Below are positions 55,376 through 64,000 of a stretch of 64,000 nt of DNA, piece after piece. The notes under the pieces were generated by a model. It saw nothing but the letters and a program-made list of their open reading frames with translations, had not been told where the DNA came from and did no database searches. The position numbers and the translations under genes are program-made. This DNA comes from CAVSVP01 sp963731125 (GTDB lineage Bacteria > Pseudomonadota > Gammaproteobacteria > Competibacterales > Competibacteraceae), in contig CAVSVP010000001.1 in the NCBI GenBank assembly GCA_963731125.1, positions 6,198 to 70,197 on the forward strand. Direction: 5' to 3'. Position 1 is the stretch's first letter. The number at the start of each line of letters is the position of its first letter.

Positions 55376-56770
55376 CGCCCGGTCCTCTGACAGGCTGCCG
55401 AAGCGCCGCGTCACATAACGCAACACCGCGCGCAGACCCATCGCCTCACCGCCCTCCGGACGCCCGGGACGGCTCTTGGTGTTCCAGGCCATCAGATCGA
55501 CATGCGCCCAGGGCGTCTCCGCGGGCACAAATTCCTGCAAAAACAGAGCCGCCGTGATAGCACCGGCGTAAGGCGTATCCGACGCGTTGGTAAGATCGGC
55601 AATCTTGCTGTCTAAAAGCTCCCGATAAGGCGCGTGGAGAGGCAGGCGCCAGAGGGGATCGCGCTCGTCTTCGGCGGCCGTCAACAGCCCGTTGGCCACT
55701 TCCTCGGTGTTACAGAACAAGGCCGGTACCTCGGTGCCCAGCGCCACCCGCGCTGCCCCGGTCAGCGTGGCGAAATCAATCAGCAGATCCGGTTTCTCGG
55801 CGGCACCCTCCGCCAGCGCATCGCAGAGAATCAGCCGACCTTCGGCGTCGGTGTTATGGATTTCCACTGTCAATCCCCGGCGCGCACGCACCACATCACC
55901 GGGACGCAACGCGTTACCGGCCACCGCATTTTCGACGGCGGCGATTAATACCCGCAGCCGCACCGGCAGGTTAGTGCTCATGATTAAACGGGCAAGGCCG
56001 ATGGCGTGGGCCGCCCCACCCATGTCTTTTTTCATCAGACGCATACCGTTAGCGGTTTTTAAATCCAAACCACCGCTGTCGAAGCAAACGCCCTTGCCGA
56101 CCAGGGTAAGCTGCGGGCGGCCGGCGTCTCCCCAACGCAGCTCGAGCAAACGGGGTGCATGAGCGCTGGCCCGGCCGACGGCATGAATCAGCGGATAGTT
56201 CTGCGCCAGCAACTCGTCGCCCGCCACCTGGGTGACCATGGCACCGAATTCCTGACCCAAGGCCAGCATAGTCTCCCCGAGTTGCTCTGGCATCATGTCT
56301 TCCGCCGGAACGTTAATCAGATCTCTGACCAAGGTGATGGCTTGTACTTGATGCCGGATGCTCTGACCGTCCCAGAGCGAATCCAGCACCAGCTTGGCCG
56401 GGATTTGCCGAGGCGCTTTGTAACGGGTGAACTGGTAGGCACCTAACCCCCAGCCAACGGCGATACGCTCCAGAGCCATAGAGCCCCGTTCCGTGTCGAG
56501 ATAATAACTGCCCGCGGGCAAGGCGGTGGGAAGACCGCCACAGGCCCAGGGGTCATCCAGGCAGGTAATACCGGCGATAACGGCGGTCAACGCACCATCG
56601 CGGCCGGGAATTAAGGAAATGCTATTAGGTTTGGCTTGAAAATCGGTGGTTTCCAGCCATCGGCGCCAGGCGGCGTCCTGGTTTTGCAGCCACTGAGGGA
56701 ATGTGTCTGCGGCAACCAAGATAAGCGGAATGGCGTTTGCCGGTTTGCTGTCCAGTAACCAATCTTGCAT
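55370..56770 (-). CDS. M17-family leucyl aminopeptidase
   Basis: 466 residues. Metal-binding and catalytic motifs: VGKGVCFDSGGLDLKTA, LMKKDMGGAA and the family signature NTDAEGRLILCDAL. N-terminal domain of about 160 residues. A cytoplasmic di-metal aminopeptidase releasing N-terminal residues. Its stop overlaps the 3' end of recJ by 6 nt in convergent orientation. Confidence 0.92.
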   Translation of the reverse strand: MQDWLLDSKPANAIPLILVAADTFPQWLQNQDAAWRRWLETTDFQAKPNSISLIPGRDGALTAVIAGITCLDDPWACGGLPTALPAGSYYLDTERGSMALERIAVGWGLGAYQFTRYKAPRQIPAKLVLDSLWDGQSIRHQVQAITLVRDLINVPAEDMMPEQLGETMLALGQEFGAMVTQVAGDELLAQNYPLIHAVGRASAHAPRLLELRWGDAGRPQLTLVGKGVCFDSGGLDLKTANGMRLMKKDMGGAAHAIGLARLIMSTNLPVRLRVLIAAVENAVAGNALRPGDVVRARRGLTVEIHNTDAEGRLILCDALAEGAAEKPDLLIDFATLTGAARVALGTEVPALFCNTEEVANGLLTAAEDERDPLWRLPLHAPYRELLDSKIADLTNASDTPYAGAITAALFLQEFVPAETPWAHVDLMAWNTKSRPGRPEGGEAMGLRAVLRYVTRRFGSLSEDRAL

Positions 56771-56874
56771 GGGCGCCTCTCGACTCGATTGACGAAATAT
56801 TGAATTGTAGCAGTAGCAAAGTCACTTCGAGTATCCGGCTCTATGATTTATTCAGTGCTGGTTAGGCGCGGCAC

Positions 56875-57414
56875 TTATACATTGAGTAGGCACATCTCAC
56901 AATTTGCCAATTGCCGGCCCGCCAGGCGAGAAAAAAATGTGCCGTGGCCAATCACGGCGATGGATTGCTCCGACCGTGATGTTAACCAATCGCGAAAGCC
57001 GGAAACCCGCGCCATCAGCAAATCTTCAGGTTCGGTGCCGCCGGCGGCGTCTACGTACCACCAGGGATCCTCAAGATGGTCAAACGTAAACGCGGGGAAC
57101 TCTTTGGCGAGTTCCAGAGGGGAACGGCCGATATCGCAACTGCTGCCCCTATGCTCCCGGTGCAGAGTCTCCACAAGATAAGGAATCCCACGTCCGTCGA
57201 AGATTCCCAGACAGGTCTGCAGCGCCCGGGTGAGCGGCGAGGTGACCACCAAATCAAAAGACGTAGCGGCGAGCGTCTTGCGTAGCGCGGCTGCCTGCTG
57301 ATACCCCAGCGGTGACAGAGGCGCATCGTGCAGCATGGGATCCACTCCCAGCGCTTCATACCCGGCATTAAAAGTTGACTGGCCATGACGGATAAGATGG
57401 ATTGTTTTTCGCAT
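56875..57414 (-). CDS. Histidine phosphatase (phosphoglycerate mutase-like)
   Basis: 179 residues from ATG 57414, which has GGAGAGATATC just upstream. The catalytic RHG motif is HLIRHGQSTFN at residues 6-16; the second His is in IAVIGHGTFFSRLAG. Other conserved features: LSPLGYQQAAALRKTL and VVTSPLTRALQTCLGIF. Substrate unknown; many members are broad phosphatases. Confidence 0.88.
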   Translation of the reverse strand: MRKTIHLIRHGQSTFNAGYEALGVDPMLHDAPLSPLGYQQAAALRKTLAATSFDLVVTSPLTRALQTCLGIFDGRGIPYLVETLHREHRGSSCDIGRSPLELAKEFPAFTFDHLEDPWWYVDAAGGTEPEDLLMARVSGFRDWLTSRSEQSIAVIGHGTFFSRLAGRQLANCEMCLLNV

Positions 57415-57547
57415 GATATCTCTCCTACTTAACTCACTCCTTTGTGCAATTATTACGAGGTCGCTATAGCCTGAGAGCACAGTTTAGCGAGCGGTTATGA
57501 CAGGCGGGTTTAACGCAGGCGAAGGATAATTTCGTGCGCTGCGAAAG

Positions 57548-57811
57548 CTATTTTTCAATAGCGTAGAAATCGCTGTAAAAGTAATTTTCACAGATATAGC
57601 GTTCAAGCTTTTCCCACTCAGCGGCTGCCTCCAACCGGCCACCGGACGTTTGCGAATTCAATGGCATATCGATAGAAGGTAGCGCCGGAGTCTCTGCAGG
57701 AAAACCGGCGTCTGCGATGGTGATCTGTACCCGCGTATTGGGTGCCAGCGTCACGGGTTCGAGGGGACGGAATATTATTCCATCGAAAATGGCGACGATG
57801 CTCTGGGCCAT
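57548..57811 (-). CDS. DUF104/AF2212-like small protein (possible orphan antitoxin)
   Basis: 87 residues from ATG 57811. The N-terminus (SIVAIFDGIIFRPLEPVTLAPNTRVQITI) matches the DUF104 pattern (xAIYExGxLxPLxPLxLxEGxxVxV). Members usually sit upstream of a PIN toxin as antitoxins. No PIN toxin gene follows here; the next gene is the histidine phosphatase, so it is an orphan or has another role. Confidence 0.65.
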   Translation of the reverse strand: MAQSIVAIFDGIIFRPLEPVTLAPNTRVQITIADAGFPAETPALPSIDMPLNSQTSGGRLEAAAEWEKLERYICENYFYSDFYAIEK

Positions 57812-57875
57812 TGACAACCTCTTCGCTAATACACTCTTTTCAAGGTCGCTGATCTATGCTTCAATGGCTAACCAC

Positions 57876-57960
57876 TGAAGCGGGGGTGCTCCTGGTTGAC
57901 AGGGGCTGAGATAACACCCTTGGAACCTGACCTGGGTAATGCCAGCGTAGGGAAGCTACC
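57876..57960 (+). promoter_or_regulatory. TPP riboswitch (thi box)
   Basis: Conserved elements are in order: GGGGGTGC, GGGGCTGAGATAACACCC (P2/P3 CUGAGA), GAACCTGACCTGGGTAATGCCAGCGTAGGGAAGC (P4/P5 and closing). This is the classical thiamine-pyrophosphate aptamer. It lies 62 nt upstream of the thiC start, so it should turn thiC off, probably at translation initiation, when TPP is plentiful. Confidence 0.96.
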
Positions 57961-58021
57961 GTCGATTAAATGCGCTCTCGTTTCATCGTGCCAGACCAAC
58001 CACCATGAGGATGAAACCTAA

Positions 58022-59902
58022 GTGAGCGCCATTCCTGAAAGCTTTTTAGAGGCAACTGCCGCGCTCAGCGCAGATGTCACCCAACCCTATCCCAACTCAC
58101 AAAAAATCTATGTGCAGGGCAGCCGCGCGGACATCCGGGTGCCCATGCGCGAAATTCACCAGGCGGACACGCCGGCCAGTTTTGGCGCCGAGACGAATCC
58201 ACCTATCACGGCCTATGATACCTCAGGTCCTTACACAGACCCAAAAGTCAAGATCGATTTACTAACGGGACTGCCGGCGCTGCGCACGCATTGGATCGAG
58301 CAGCGTGGAGATACCGAGCAGCTAACCGGCCCAAGCTCCCAGTATGGCCGCCAGCGGGTTAACAATCCGGCGCTCGACCACCTGCGCTTTGCCCATATCC
58401 GCCGGCCGCGGCGGGCCAAGACCGGTGCTAACGTGACGCAGATGCATTATGCTCGCCGGGGCATCATCACCCCGGAGATGGAGTTTATTGCCCTGCGTGA
58501 AAATCTCCGCTTAGAGGCATACAAAGACACCCGCCTGCGCCGCCAACATCCGGGAATGAGTTTTGGCGCCGCGCTCCCGGAATCCATAACGCCGGAGTTT
58601 GTCCGCGCGGAAGTGGCCCGGGGGCGCGCCATCATTCCCGCCAATATTAACCACCCGGAGTTGGAGCCGATGATCATCGGGCGCAATTTTCTGGTGAAGA
58701 TCAACGGCAACCTGGGTAACTCCGCGGTGACCTCCGGCATTGCGGAAGAGGTGGAAAAGATGGTCTGGGGAATTCGCTGGGGCGCCGATACGATCATGGA
58801 CTTATCCACCGGCAAGCATATCCATGAAACCCGCGAGTGGATTCTGCGCAACGCCCCGGTGCCCATCGGCACGGTGCCCATTTATCAGGCGCTGGAAAAG
58901 GTGGACGGCAAGGCGGAGGAGCTTACCTGGGAAATCTTTCGGGATACGCTGATTGAGCAGGCGGAGCAGGGCGTGGATTATTTCACCATCCACGCCGGCG
59001 TACGCTTGGCCCATGTGCCGCTTACCGCCGAGCGGGTAACCGGTATCGTTTCCCGGGGTGGTTCTATCATGGCCAAGTGGTGTCTGGCCCATCATCAGGA
59101 AAGTTTCCTCTATACCCGCTTTGCGGAAATCTGCGAGATCATGAAGGCCTATGACGTATCTTTCTCGCTGGGCGACGGCTTGCGACCGGGGTCTCTGGCG
59201 GACGCCAATGACGCTGCCCAGTTTGCCGAGCTCAAGACCCTGGGGGAGCTGACCCGGATTGCCTGGCAGCACGATGTCCAGGTGATGATCGAGGGACCCG
59301 GGCATGTGCCCATGCAGCTCATTAAGGAAAATATGGACCGTGAGCTGCAGGATTGTTACGAAGCCCCTTTTTACACCCTGGGACCGCTGACCACCGATAT
59401 CGCTCCGGGTTACGATCATATTACCTCGGCCATCGGGGCGGCGCAGATCGGTTGGTACGGTACTGCCATGTTGTGCTATGTAACCCCCAAGGAACATCTA
59501 GGGCTGCCCGACAAGGAAGACGTACGGGAAGGCATTATCGCTTACAAGATCGCTGCTCATGCCGCCGACCTGGCCAAAGGGCACCCGGGCGCTCAGATCC
59601 GTGACAATGCTCTGAGCAAGGCGCGCTTTGAGTTCCGCTGGGAGGATCAATTCAACTTGGGTCTCGACCCGGAGCGGGCGCGGGACTACCACGACGAGAC
59701 CCTACCTAAGGAGTCCGCTAAGGTGGCGCATTTTTGTTCCATGTGCGGGCCGCACTTCTGTTCGATGAAGATTACCCAAGACGTCCGTCACTACGCCCAA
59801 TCGAAAGGAATTGCCGACGTGGAGACGGCGATGGAGCAGGGCATGCGGGAAAAAGCCGAGGAATTTAAGCGGGGTGGAGCGGAGCTGTATCGCAAAGCTT
59901 GA
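58022..59902 (+). CDS. thiC: Phosphomethylpyrimidine synthase ThiC
   Basis: 626 residues from GTG 58022. Radical-SAM enzyme converting 5-aminoimidazole ribotide to HMP-P in thiamine synthesis. The ThiC core is complete (NFLVKINGNLGNSAVTSG; MDLSTGKHIHETREWI; GDGLRPGSLADANDAAQFAEL; EGPGHVPMQLIKEN). The C-terminal [4Fe-4S] motif is CSMCGPHFC. Directly downstream of a TPP riboswitch. Confidence 0.97.
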   Translation: MSAIPESFLEATAALSADVTQPYPNSQKIYVQGSRADIRVPMREIHQADTPASFGAETNPPITAYDTSGPYTDPKVKIDLLTGLPALRTHWIEQRGDTEQLTGPSSQYGRQRVNNPALDHLRFAHIRRPRRAKTGANVTQMHYARRGIITPEMEFIALRENLRLEAYKDTRLRRQHPGMSFGAALPESITPEFVRAEVARGRAIIPANINHPELEPMIIGRNFLVKINGNLGNSAVTSGIAEEVEKMVWGIRWGADTIMDLSTGKHIHETREWILRNAPVPIGTVPIYQALEKVDGKAEELTWEIFRDTLIEQAEQGVDYFTIHAGVRLAHVPLTAERVTGIVSRGGSIMAKWCLAHHQESFLYTRFAEICEIMKAYDVSFSLGDGLRPGSLADANDAAQFAELKTLGELTRIAWQHDVQVMIEGPGHVPMQLIKENMDRELQDCYEAPFYTLGPLTTDIAPGYDHITSAIGAAQIGWYGTAMLCYVTPKEHLGLPDKEDVREGIIAYKIAAHAADLAKGHPGAQIRDNALSKARFEFRWEDQFNLGLDPERARDYHDETLPKESAKVAHFCSMCGPHFCSMKITQDVRHYAQSKGIADVETAMEQGMREKAEEFKRGGAELYRKA

Positions 59903-59954
59903 GGGACGCCGCCGGCATTGATGTAGAGCGGTTGGGCGGGTTACGCTTCGCTAA

Positions 59955-60008
59955 CCTGCCCTGCCCTGCCCTGCCCTGCCCTGCCCTGCCCTGCCCTGCC
60001 CTGCCCTG
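59955..60008. repeat. (CTGCC)n pentanucleotide tandem repeat; G-quadruplex motif on minus strand
   Basis: Ten perfect CTGCC units (59956-60005) plus partial ends. The minus strand reads as repeated GGGCA, i.e. runs of three G separated by two bases, which satisfies the G-quadruplex consensus several times over. It follows a truncated palindromic stretch (GGGTTACGCTTCGCTAACC) 53 nt after thiC. Confidence 0.9.
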
Positions 60009-60217
60009 TGAGACTCGACCCTTTGGTTCCTTTGGTTCTGCCTTGGTTCCCGCGAAGCAGCAGCGGCTGCGTAGGGTGGTCTATGAAGAGCCGGGCGGTT
60101 GCAGCAACCGCAAGGGCAGCTGAGCCGGCGGCAAGACGGCCGTCGGACGGAAAGCGGGTGCGACACTTGCTGAAGGGGTGGCGTGACTCGGATGGCATTG
60201 TCCCGGTTTGATGGTTA

Positions 60218-62479
60218 TCATTTCGCTCGGACGAGCACGCCCAAACCGGCTTCTTCAAGTGCGCCATTCAGCAGGCGCTGGATGGCGTATTCATTCTCCA
60301 TACCCAATGCCTCATCAAGGAGCGCACGCGCCCGGTGGTGAGTGAAGCTGCGGATTACCCACTTGACGCGCGAAAGACTGGTAATGTTCATGCTCAAGGC
60401 ATCGACTCCCATTCCCAACAACAAGAGAGCGGCCGCCGGATCGCCGGCCATTTCGCCACACACACTGACGGGTTTACCTTGTCGGTGCGCCCCTTCGACG
60501 ACTTGGCGGACGGCGCCGAGAACGGCCGGATGCAGATGGTCGTACGGCGTTGCCACCTCAGCATTGTTCCTGTCCACGGCGAGCAGGTATTGAGTAAGAT
60601 CGTTTGTCCCAACCGAGAGGAAATCCACGCGTCCTGCCAAGGCGGCGGTCAGGTAGACGGCGGAAGGCACTTCGATCATTGCCCCCACGCGCGGCTTTGC
60701 CGCCTCCTGACCTTCCGCCAACAGCTCGCGGTACGCGCGTGCCAGCAACCCCAGGGCCTCATCCACCTCACCGACCTTGCTAATCATGGGAAACAGCACG
60801 TGCAGGTTATTCAGGTCCGCATTGGCCCGCAGCATAGCCCGCAATTGGATCAGAAAGATCTCTGGATGATCCAACGTGAAACGGATACCACGGCAACCCA
60901 AAAAGGGATTGTCCTCCTCGACAGGGAAATAAGGCAGGATTTTGTCGCCGCCCACGTCCAGGGTGCGTAGGACCACCGGCTTCGGCGCGAAGGACTCCAG
61001 CACCTTACGGTAGAGCTGATACTGTTCGTCTTCGACTGGAAACGATTCGTGCACCAGAAAAGGAAATTCCGTGCGAAACAGACCAACGCCTTCGCTCCCG
61101 GCGGTCAGTGCGGGGATAAGCTCAGCGATGAGCCCGACATTGACATGCAAGGACAGCCGGATACCGTCTGGCGTTTCGGCCGGCAAGTTACGGAGTGATC
61201 TGAGGCGCGCGGCAAGTGCTTCCGCTTCGCTGATGTGTTGCTGGAAGATGTCGGCCACCGCGCGTGAGGGCCGAATACAGATGCGCCCTTGGTCGCCATC
61301 GACCACTATCTCGCAGCCGTCCAATCGTCCGATGGGCAGGGCGGTGAGGCTCACAACGGCGGGAATGCCCAAGGCCCGTGCCAGAATGGCGGTATGAGAT
61401 AAGGTCGAACCGCGCGTGGATACAATGCCGGCGAGTCGGTCAATAGGCACGGCGACAATCTCTGTTATGCTGACCGTATCGCCCATCAAGATGCACCGTT
61501 CCGGGTACTGTCTTAGTGCTTTGGCCTCCGCTTGCAGATGGCTAAGGGTACGGCGGCCGATGTTGCGGATATCTTCCGCACGGACACGCAAATAGGGGTC
61601 TTCCATACGTTCGAAGACTTGTGCGTGCTCGGCAATAACGTCCCGCCATGCCCCCGGAGCCCAGCTTCCGCCGCGAATGCGCTGGAGGGTGTCTGCGATT
61701 AAACTGTTACTGCCCAGCAACATCAAGTAAACATCGAACAACGTGCGTGCTTCGTTGGGCAGGTCAGCCGCCAGACGCTCGCTGCTTACGCGCAGTTCCT
61801 CTTGAACGGCAGCAACCGCGGCCCTGAAGACGATCACTTCGGCATCGATGTCTTGGGCTTGGCGATCCGGTATCGACTCCAGCTTGCCCAGCGGATCGAG
61901 CAGTGCGATAGTGCCGATAGCCACTCCCGGGGCACCCTGAGTGCCTTGAATAAATGCGCTTCCTTGAGCCTCTCCGCTCAGTAGCCTGGTGACACTCCCG
62001 ATGGTAGCAGCGTCATGGACGGCCCTTGCCAGCTGGGCTGCAATGGTGACGAAAAAAGCCGCTTCCTCTTTGTCGAACTGGCCCTGCGTCCGTCTCCAAG
62101 CCACCAACACACCCAGAGTCCGGCGATAATAGATCAGCGGTACGCCGAGAAAGGCGTGGTAACTTTCTTCTCTGGTTTCGGGGGAAGAACAATAGCGCGG
62201 GTGAGCCGCCGCATTCTTCAAATTGACCAGCTCTTGGCGTTCCCCAACCAACCCTACAAGGCCTTCATTCCAGCCTAAGCGGACCCGGCCTATCGAACTT
62301 GGGTTCAACCCGTCCGCTGCCATCAAAACATACTGCTGGCTTTTCTCATCGGTGCAATAAACGGCGCAAGCATCGACAGGTATAGCCTCTTTGACTCGGA
62401 GAACGATAATGGCCAGAGCCGCATCCAGATCGGTTGTGGCCCGGACCTCTTGTACAATTCGTCGTAAGGTAACCAGCAT
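60218..62479 (-). CDS. ptsP: Phosphoenolpyruvate-protein phosphotransferase PtsP (nitrogen PTS EI)
   Basis: 753 residues. N-terminal GAF domain (about 15-150), then PTS enzyme I: the swivelling His domain with the active His in RGSTLSHTAILARALGIPAV, and the PEP-binding TIM barrel (LRTLDVGGDKILPYF; LFPMISKVGE; MIEVPSAVYL; FLSVGTNDLTQYLLAVDRNN; VCGEMAGDP). It starts the regulatory PTS-Ntr phosphorelay from PEP to NPr and EIIA-Ntr. The GAF domain senses a small molecule (glutamine or 2-oxoglutarate in other species). Confidence 0.94.
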   Translation of the reverse strand: MLVTLRRIVQEVRATTDLDAALAIIVLRVKEAIPVDACAVYCTDEKSQQYVLMAADGLNPSSIGRVRLGWNEGLVGLVGERQELVNLKNAAAHPRYCSSPETREESYHAFLGVPLIYYRRTLGVLVAWRRTQGQFDKEEAAFFVTIAAQLARAVHDAATIGSVTRLLSGEAQGSAFIQGTQGAPGVAIGTIALLDPLGKLESIPDRQAQDIDAEVIVFRAAVAAVQEELRVSSERLAADLPNEARTLFDVYLMLLGSNSLIADTLQRIRGGSWAPGAWRDVIAEHAQVFERMEDPYLRVRAEDIRNIGRRTLSHLQAEAKALRQYPERCILMGDTVSITEIVAVPIDRLAGIVSTRGSTLSHTAILARALGIPAVVSLTALPIGRLDGCEIVVDGDQGRICIRPSRAVADIFQQHISEAEALAARLRSLRNLPAETPDGIRLSLHVNVGLIAELIPALTAGSEGVGLFRTEFPFLVHESFPVEDEQYQLYRKVLESFAPKPVVLRTLDVGGDKILPYFPVEEDNPFLGCRGIRFTLDHPEIFLIQLRAMLRANADLNNLHVLFPMISKVGEVDEALGLLARAYRELLAEGQEAAKPRVGAMIEVPSAVYLTAALAGRVDFLSVGTNDLTQYLLAVDRNNAEVATPYDHLHPAVLGAVRQVVEGAHRQGKPVSVCGEMAGDPAAALLLLGMGVDALSMNITSLSRVKWVIRSFTHHRARALLDEALGMENEYAIQRLLNGALEEAGLGVLVRAK

Positions 62480-62653
62480 TTAACTCACTGTTCCGGACGG
62501 TAAGCCAAGGATCAAGAGCTCACCGACGATCGGAGTGCCAAGCTGCAATTGATAATAAGGCAGCTGCCTCGTACTTCTTTGCAGGATCAAGTCGGTACGA
62601 AAGAAGCTCCGGCCGGCGGGTGGCGCACGGGGAATTCTGTAGGTTCCTGGAAT

Positions 62654-63502
62654 TTAGCCAATGTCCTGCTGATTCGGGGCCTGTACCAGGGCTTCCTCGC
62701 CCACTTCATCAGTCCAGACCGTGAAGCGTTCTAGCCGGCTCGGTCCGAAGGAGGTCAGCAGGGCCACATCGGCGGCGTCGCGGCCATAGGCCATCAGGAC
62801 ACGGCCAACGCGCGGGGTGTTGTGACGAGGGTCGAAGGTATACCAGCGACCGCCCAGATACGCCTCGAACCACGCGCTGAAATCCATGGGGTCAGACGCC
62901 GGCGGCACCCCGATGTCGCCGAGATACCCGGTGCAGTACCGGGCGGGGATATTCAGGCAGCGACAGAAAGTGACCGCCAGATGCATGAAATCCCGACAAA
63001 CACCGACTCCTTCCTGGAAGGCCTCGTAGGCGGTGCGCGTACTCCGTGCCTGAAGATAATCGAACTGGATATGCTGATGTACGAAATCGCAGATCGCCTG
63101 CACGCGTACCCAGCCTTTGGGGGTAGAACCGAACAGCTGCCAGGCGAGGTCCAGCATCCGGTCCACTTCGCAGTAGCGGCTCGCGATCAGAAACTTTAGC
63201 GCCTCATCTGGCAAGTCATGGATTTCGTGTTGCCCGGCGCCGGTATTCTGTCGGTCCGGTTGACCATCGTCTTCTACCACCGCATCATTCCAGAACCTGA
63301 TCCGGCCGGCGGGCGCGAGCAGGCGACCGCAGCGGTTGCCAAAGCCGTCGGTGTAGTGACTGACTTGCACCTGCGGTTCGACGAGCAGATATTCACCCCG
63401 GCGGATTGATGGTACGCGTGAGGGATGCAGGTAGAGCATCACGATGAGCGGCGTCGGTGCCGGATGTTCGAATATGATGTCGTAGCCAACCCGGATAAGC
63501 AT
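62654..63502 (-). CDS. Transglutaminase-like domain protein
   Basis: 282 residues. N-terminal beta-rich domain (VGYDIIFEHPAPTPLIVMLYLHPSR) then a transglutaminase/protease-like core with the Cys-His-Asp triad: Cys in GVGVCRDFMHLAV, His after it or in the AWFEAYL...FDPRHN block, and Asp in YTFDPRHN. The family (SMc04153-like) probably hydrolyses or crosslinks peptides. Cytoplasmic. Minus strand, upstream of ptsP but 174 nt away, so linkage is not certain. Confidence 0.85.
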   Translation of the reverse strand: MLIRVGYDIIFEHPAPTPLIVMLYLHPSRVPSIRRGEYLLVEPQVQVSHYTDGFGNRCGRLLAPAGRIRFWNDAVVEDDGQPDRQNTGAGQHEIHDLPDEALKFLIASRYCEVDRMLDLAWQLFGSTPKGWVRVQAICDFVHQHIQFDYLQARSTRTAYEAFQEGVGVCRDFMHLAVTFCRCLNIPARYCTGYLGDIGVPPASDPMDFSAWFEAYLGGRWYTFDPRHNTPRVGRVLMAYGRDAADVALLTSFGPSRLERFTVWTDEVGEEALVQAPNQQDIG

Positions 63503-64000
63503 AAGATTCCCTTAATAAATGAGAGGAAGAGACGTTGGCGGCAGGCCAACCATATCACTTCACGGCTCTGCTGAATGAATCTCGATTGGGCCTAGCTTCC
63601 TCTAACCCTGTTAAGCTTAAGCGTGGTGAGTGTCCATAAAGTGCGGCAAGACCCGTTTAGGCTCTATTGCTTTTGTGGAGGGTTCGTTTAGTACGCCGAA
63701 AATCAAGGTGCTCGGCCTGGACGGATGGAGATGTGGTCTTAGCTTGGGAGTGAGGAGAATAAGGTCTGGAGGATTAAAGATATACCGGCTAATCGATATC
63801 CACGTTAGAACCCGAGAACTAAACAACATTACTTGAGATTAATCTGTTATTGAACTCCATATGGCCAAACTTTTATAAAACGTCTTTAGCGTAACCCTAT
63901 TTTCAGTAAATGTCCACTTGGAAAAAAGTATCTTGAGATATGTAGACCTTGAGTGATCGGGATCTGGATATAGATGATGCGGGAACGAGGTCTATCGGTT
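63503..64000. other. End of window without a supported gene
   Basis: Contains the presumed promoter of the transglutaminase gene. A 68-residue plus-strand frame (GTG 63630 to 63836) has no recognisable motif and an unusual composition; it may be a fragment of a broken gene. AT content rises towards the end. Confidence 0.35.

Noticed and set aside
57548..57811. Toxin-antitoxin pair with the DUF104-like gene
   Set aside because: No PIN or other toxin gene lies next to it on either side.
59899..60123. ORF across the CTGCC repeat (repeated Leu-Pro-Cys-Pro-Ala)
   Set aside because: It starts at a TTG inside the thiC stop region, has no ribosome-binding site, and its sequence is simply the translation of the pentanucleotide repeat.

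Overview
This window reads as chromosome of a gammaproteobacterium, probably an autotrophic or methane-/sulfur-type Chromatiales relative. The evidence is a class III PHA synthase pair (phaE-phaC), the tRNA-Leu / rnr / rlmB arrangement, ThiC behind a TPP riboswitch, PtsP, and a HARP-type RNase P homologue paired with an archaeal-type RNA ligase. The taxon is inferred from gene content only. Most genes are moderately GC-rich. One AT-rich gene (8.9-10.2 kb) and one GC-rich stretch (about 26-43.6 kb) stand out.

Layout. 0-5.4 kb: the 3' end of acetolactate decarboxylase, two paralogous alpha/beta hydrolases (one lacks its nucleophile Ser) and a laccase-type multicopper oxidase (MCO) gene split in its signal peptide by an IS630-family element plus a MITE. 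5.8-8.1 kb: phaE-phaC. 8.1-12.5 kb: accessory genes, including a coiled-coil protein, an AT-rich membrane glycosyltransferase-like gene, two small membrane proteins with a sulfotransferase, and an acidic repeat protein. 12.7-18.0 kb: a five-gene operon encoding a second Hsp70 system (TPR protein, J-protein with PPD instead of HPD, GrpE-like factor, Hsp70, zinc ribbon). 18.4-20.5 kb: a DsbD/ScsB-type thiol reductase. 20.8-22.9 kb: a small phosphate-binding-like protein, the HARP PIN nuclease and a convergent, overlapping ATP-dependent RNA ligase.

23-47 kb is the most unusual part. Two paralogous modules, each a cytochrome c fused to a type I periplasmic-binding domain followed by SCO copper-chaperone genes, point outward at both ends (23.0-27.5 kb on minus, 44.4-46.9 kb on plus). 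Between them lie an FG-GAP protein, two frameshifted IS elements, and a minus-strand block: a giant secreted SdrD-B-like/beta-helix protein (about 1,790 aa), three MCOs, a small secreted protein and a subtilase. Nearly every gene from 31 to 43.6 kb is broken by indel-type frameshifts although the domains are otherwise well preserved, so either the sequence there is unpolished or the locus is decaying. I interpret the whole as a candidate extracytoplasmic copper-dependent oxidase locus (substrate unknown; Mn or another metal is a hypothesis).

47-64 kb is mostly housekeeping: rlmB, rnr, tRNA-Leu(CAG), a polysaccharide deacetylase flanked by two copies of a palindromic repeat, a secreted Tpx, a TetR regulator, recJ, an M17 aminopeptidase, a histidine phosphatase, a DUF104-like protein, TPP riboswitch-thiC, a (CTGCC)n repeat with G-quadruplex potential, ptsP and a transglutaminase-like protein.
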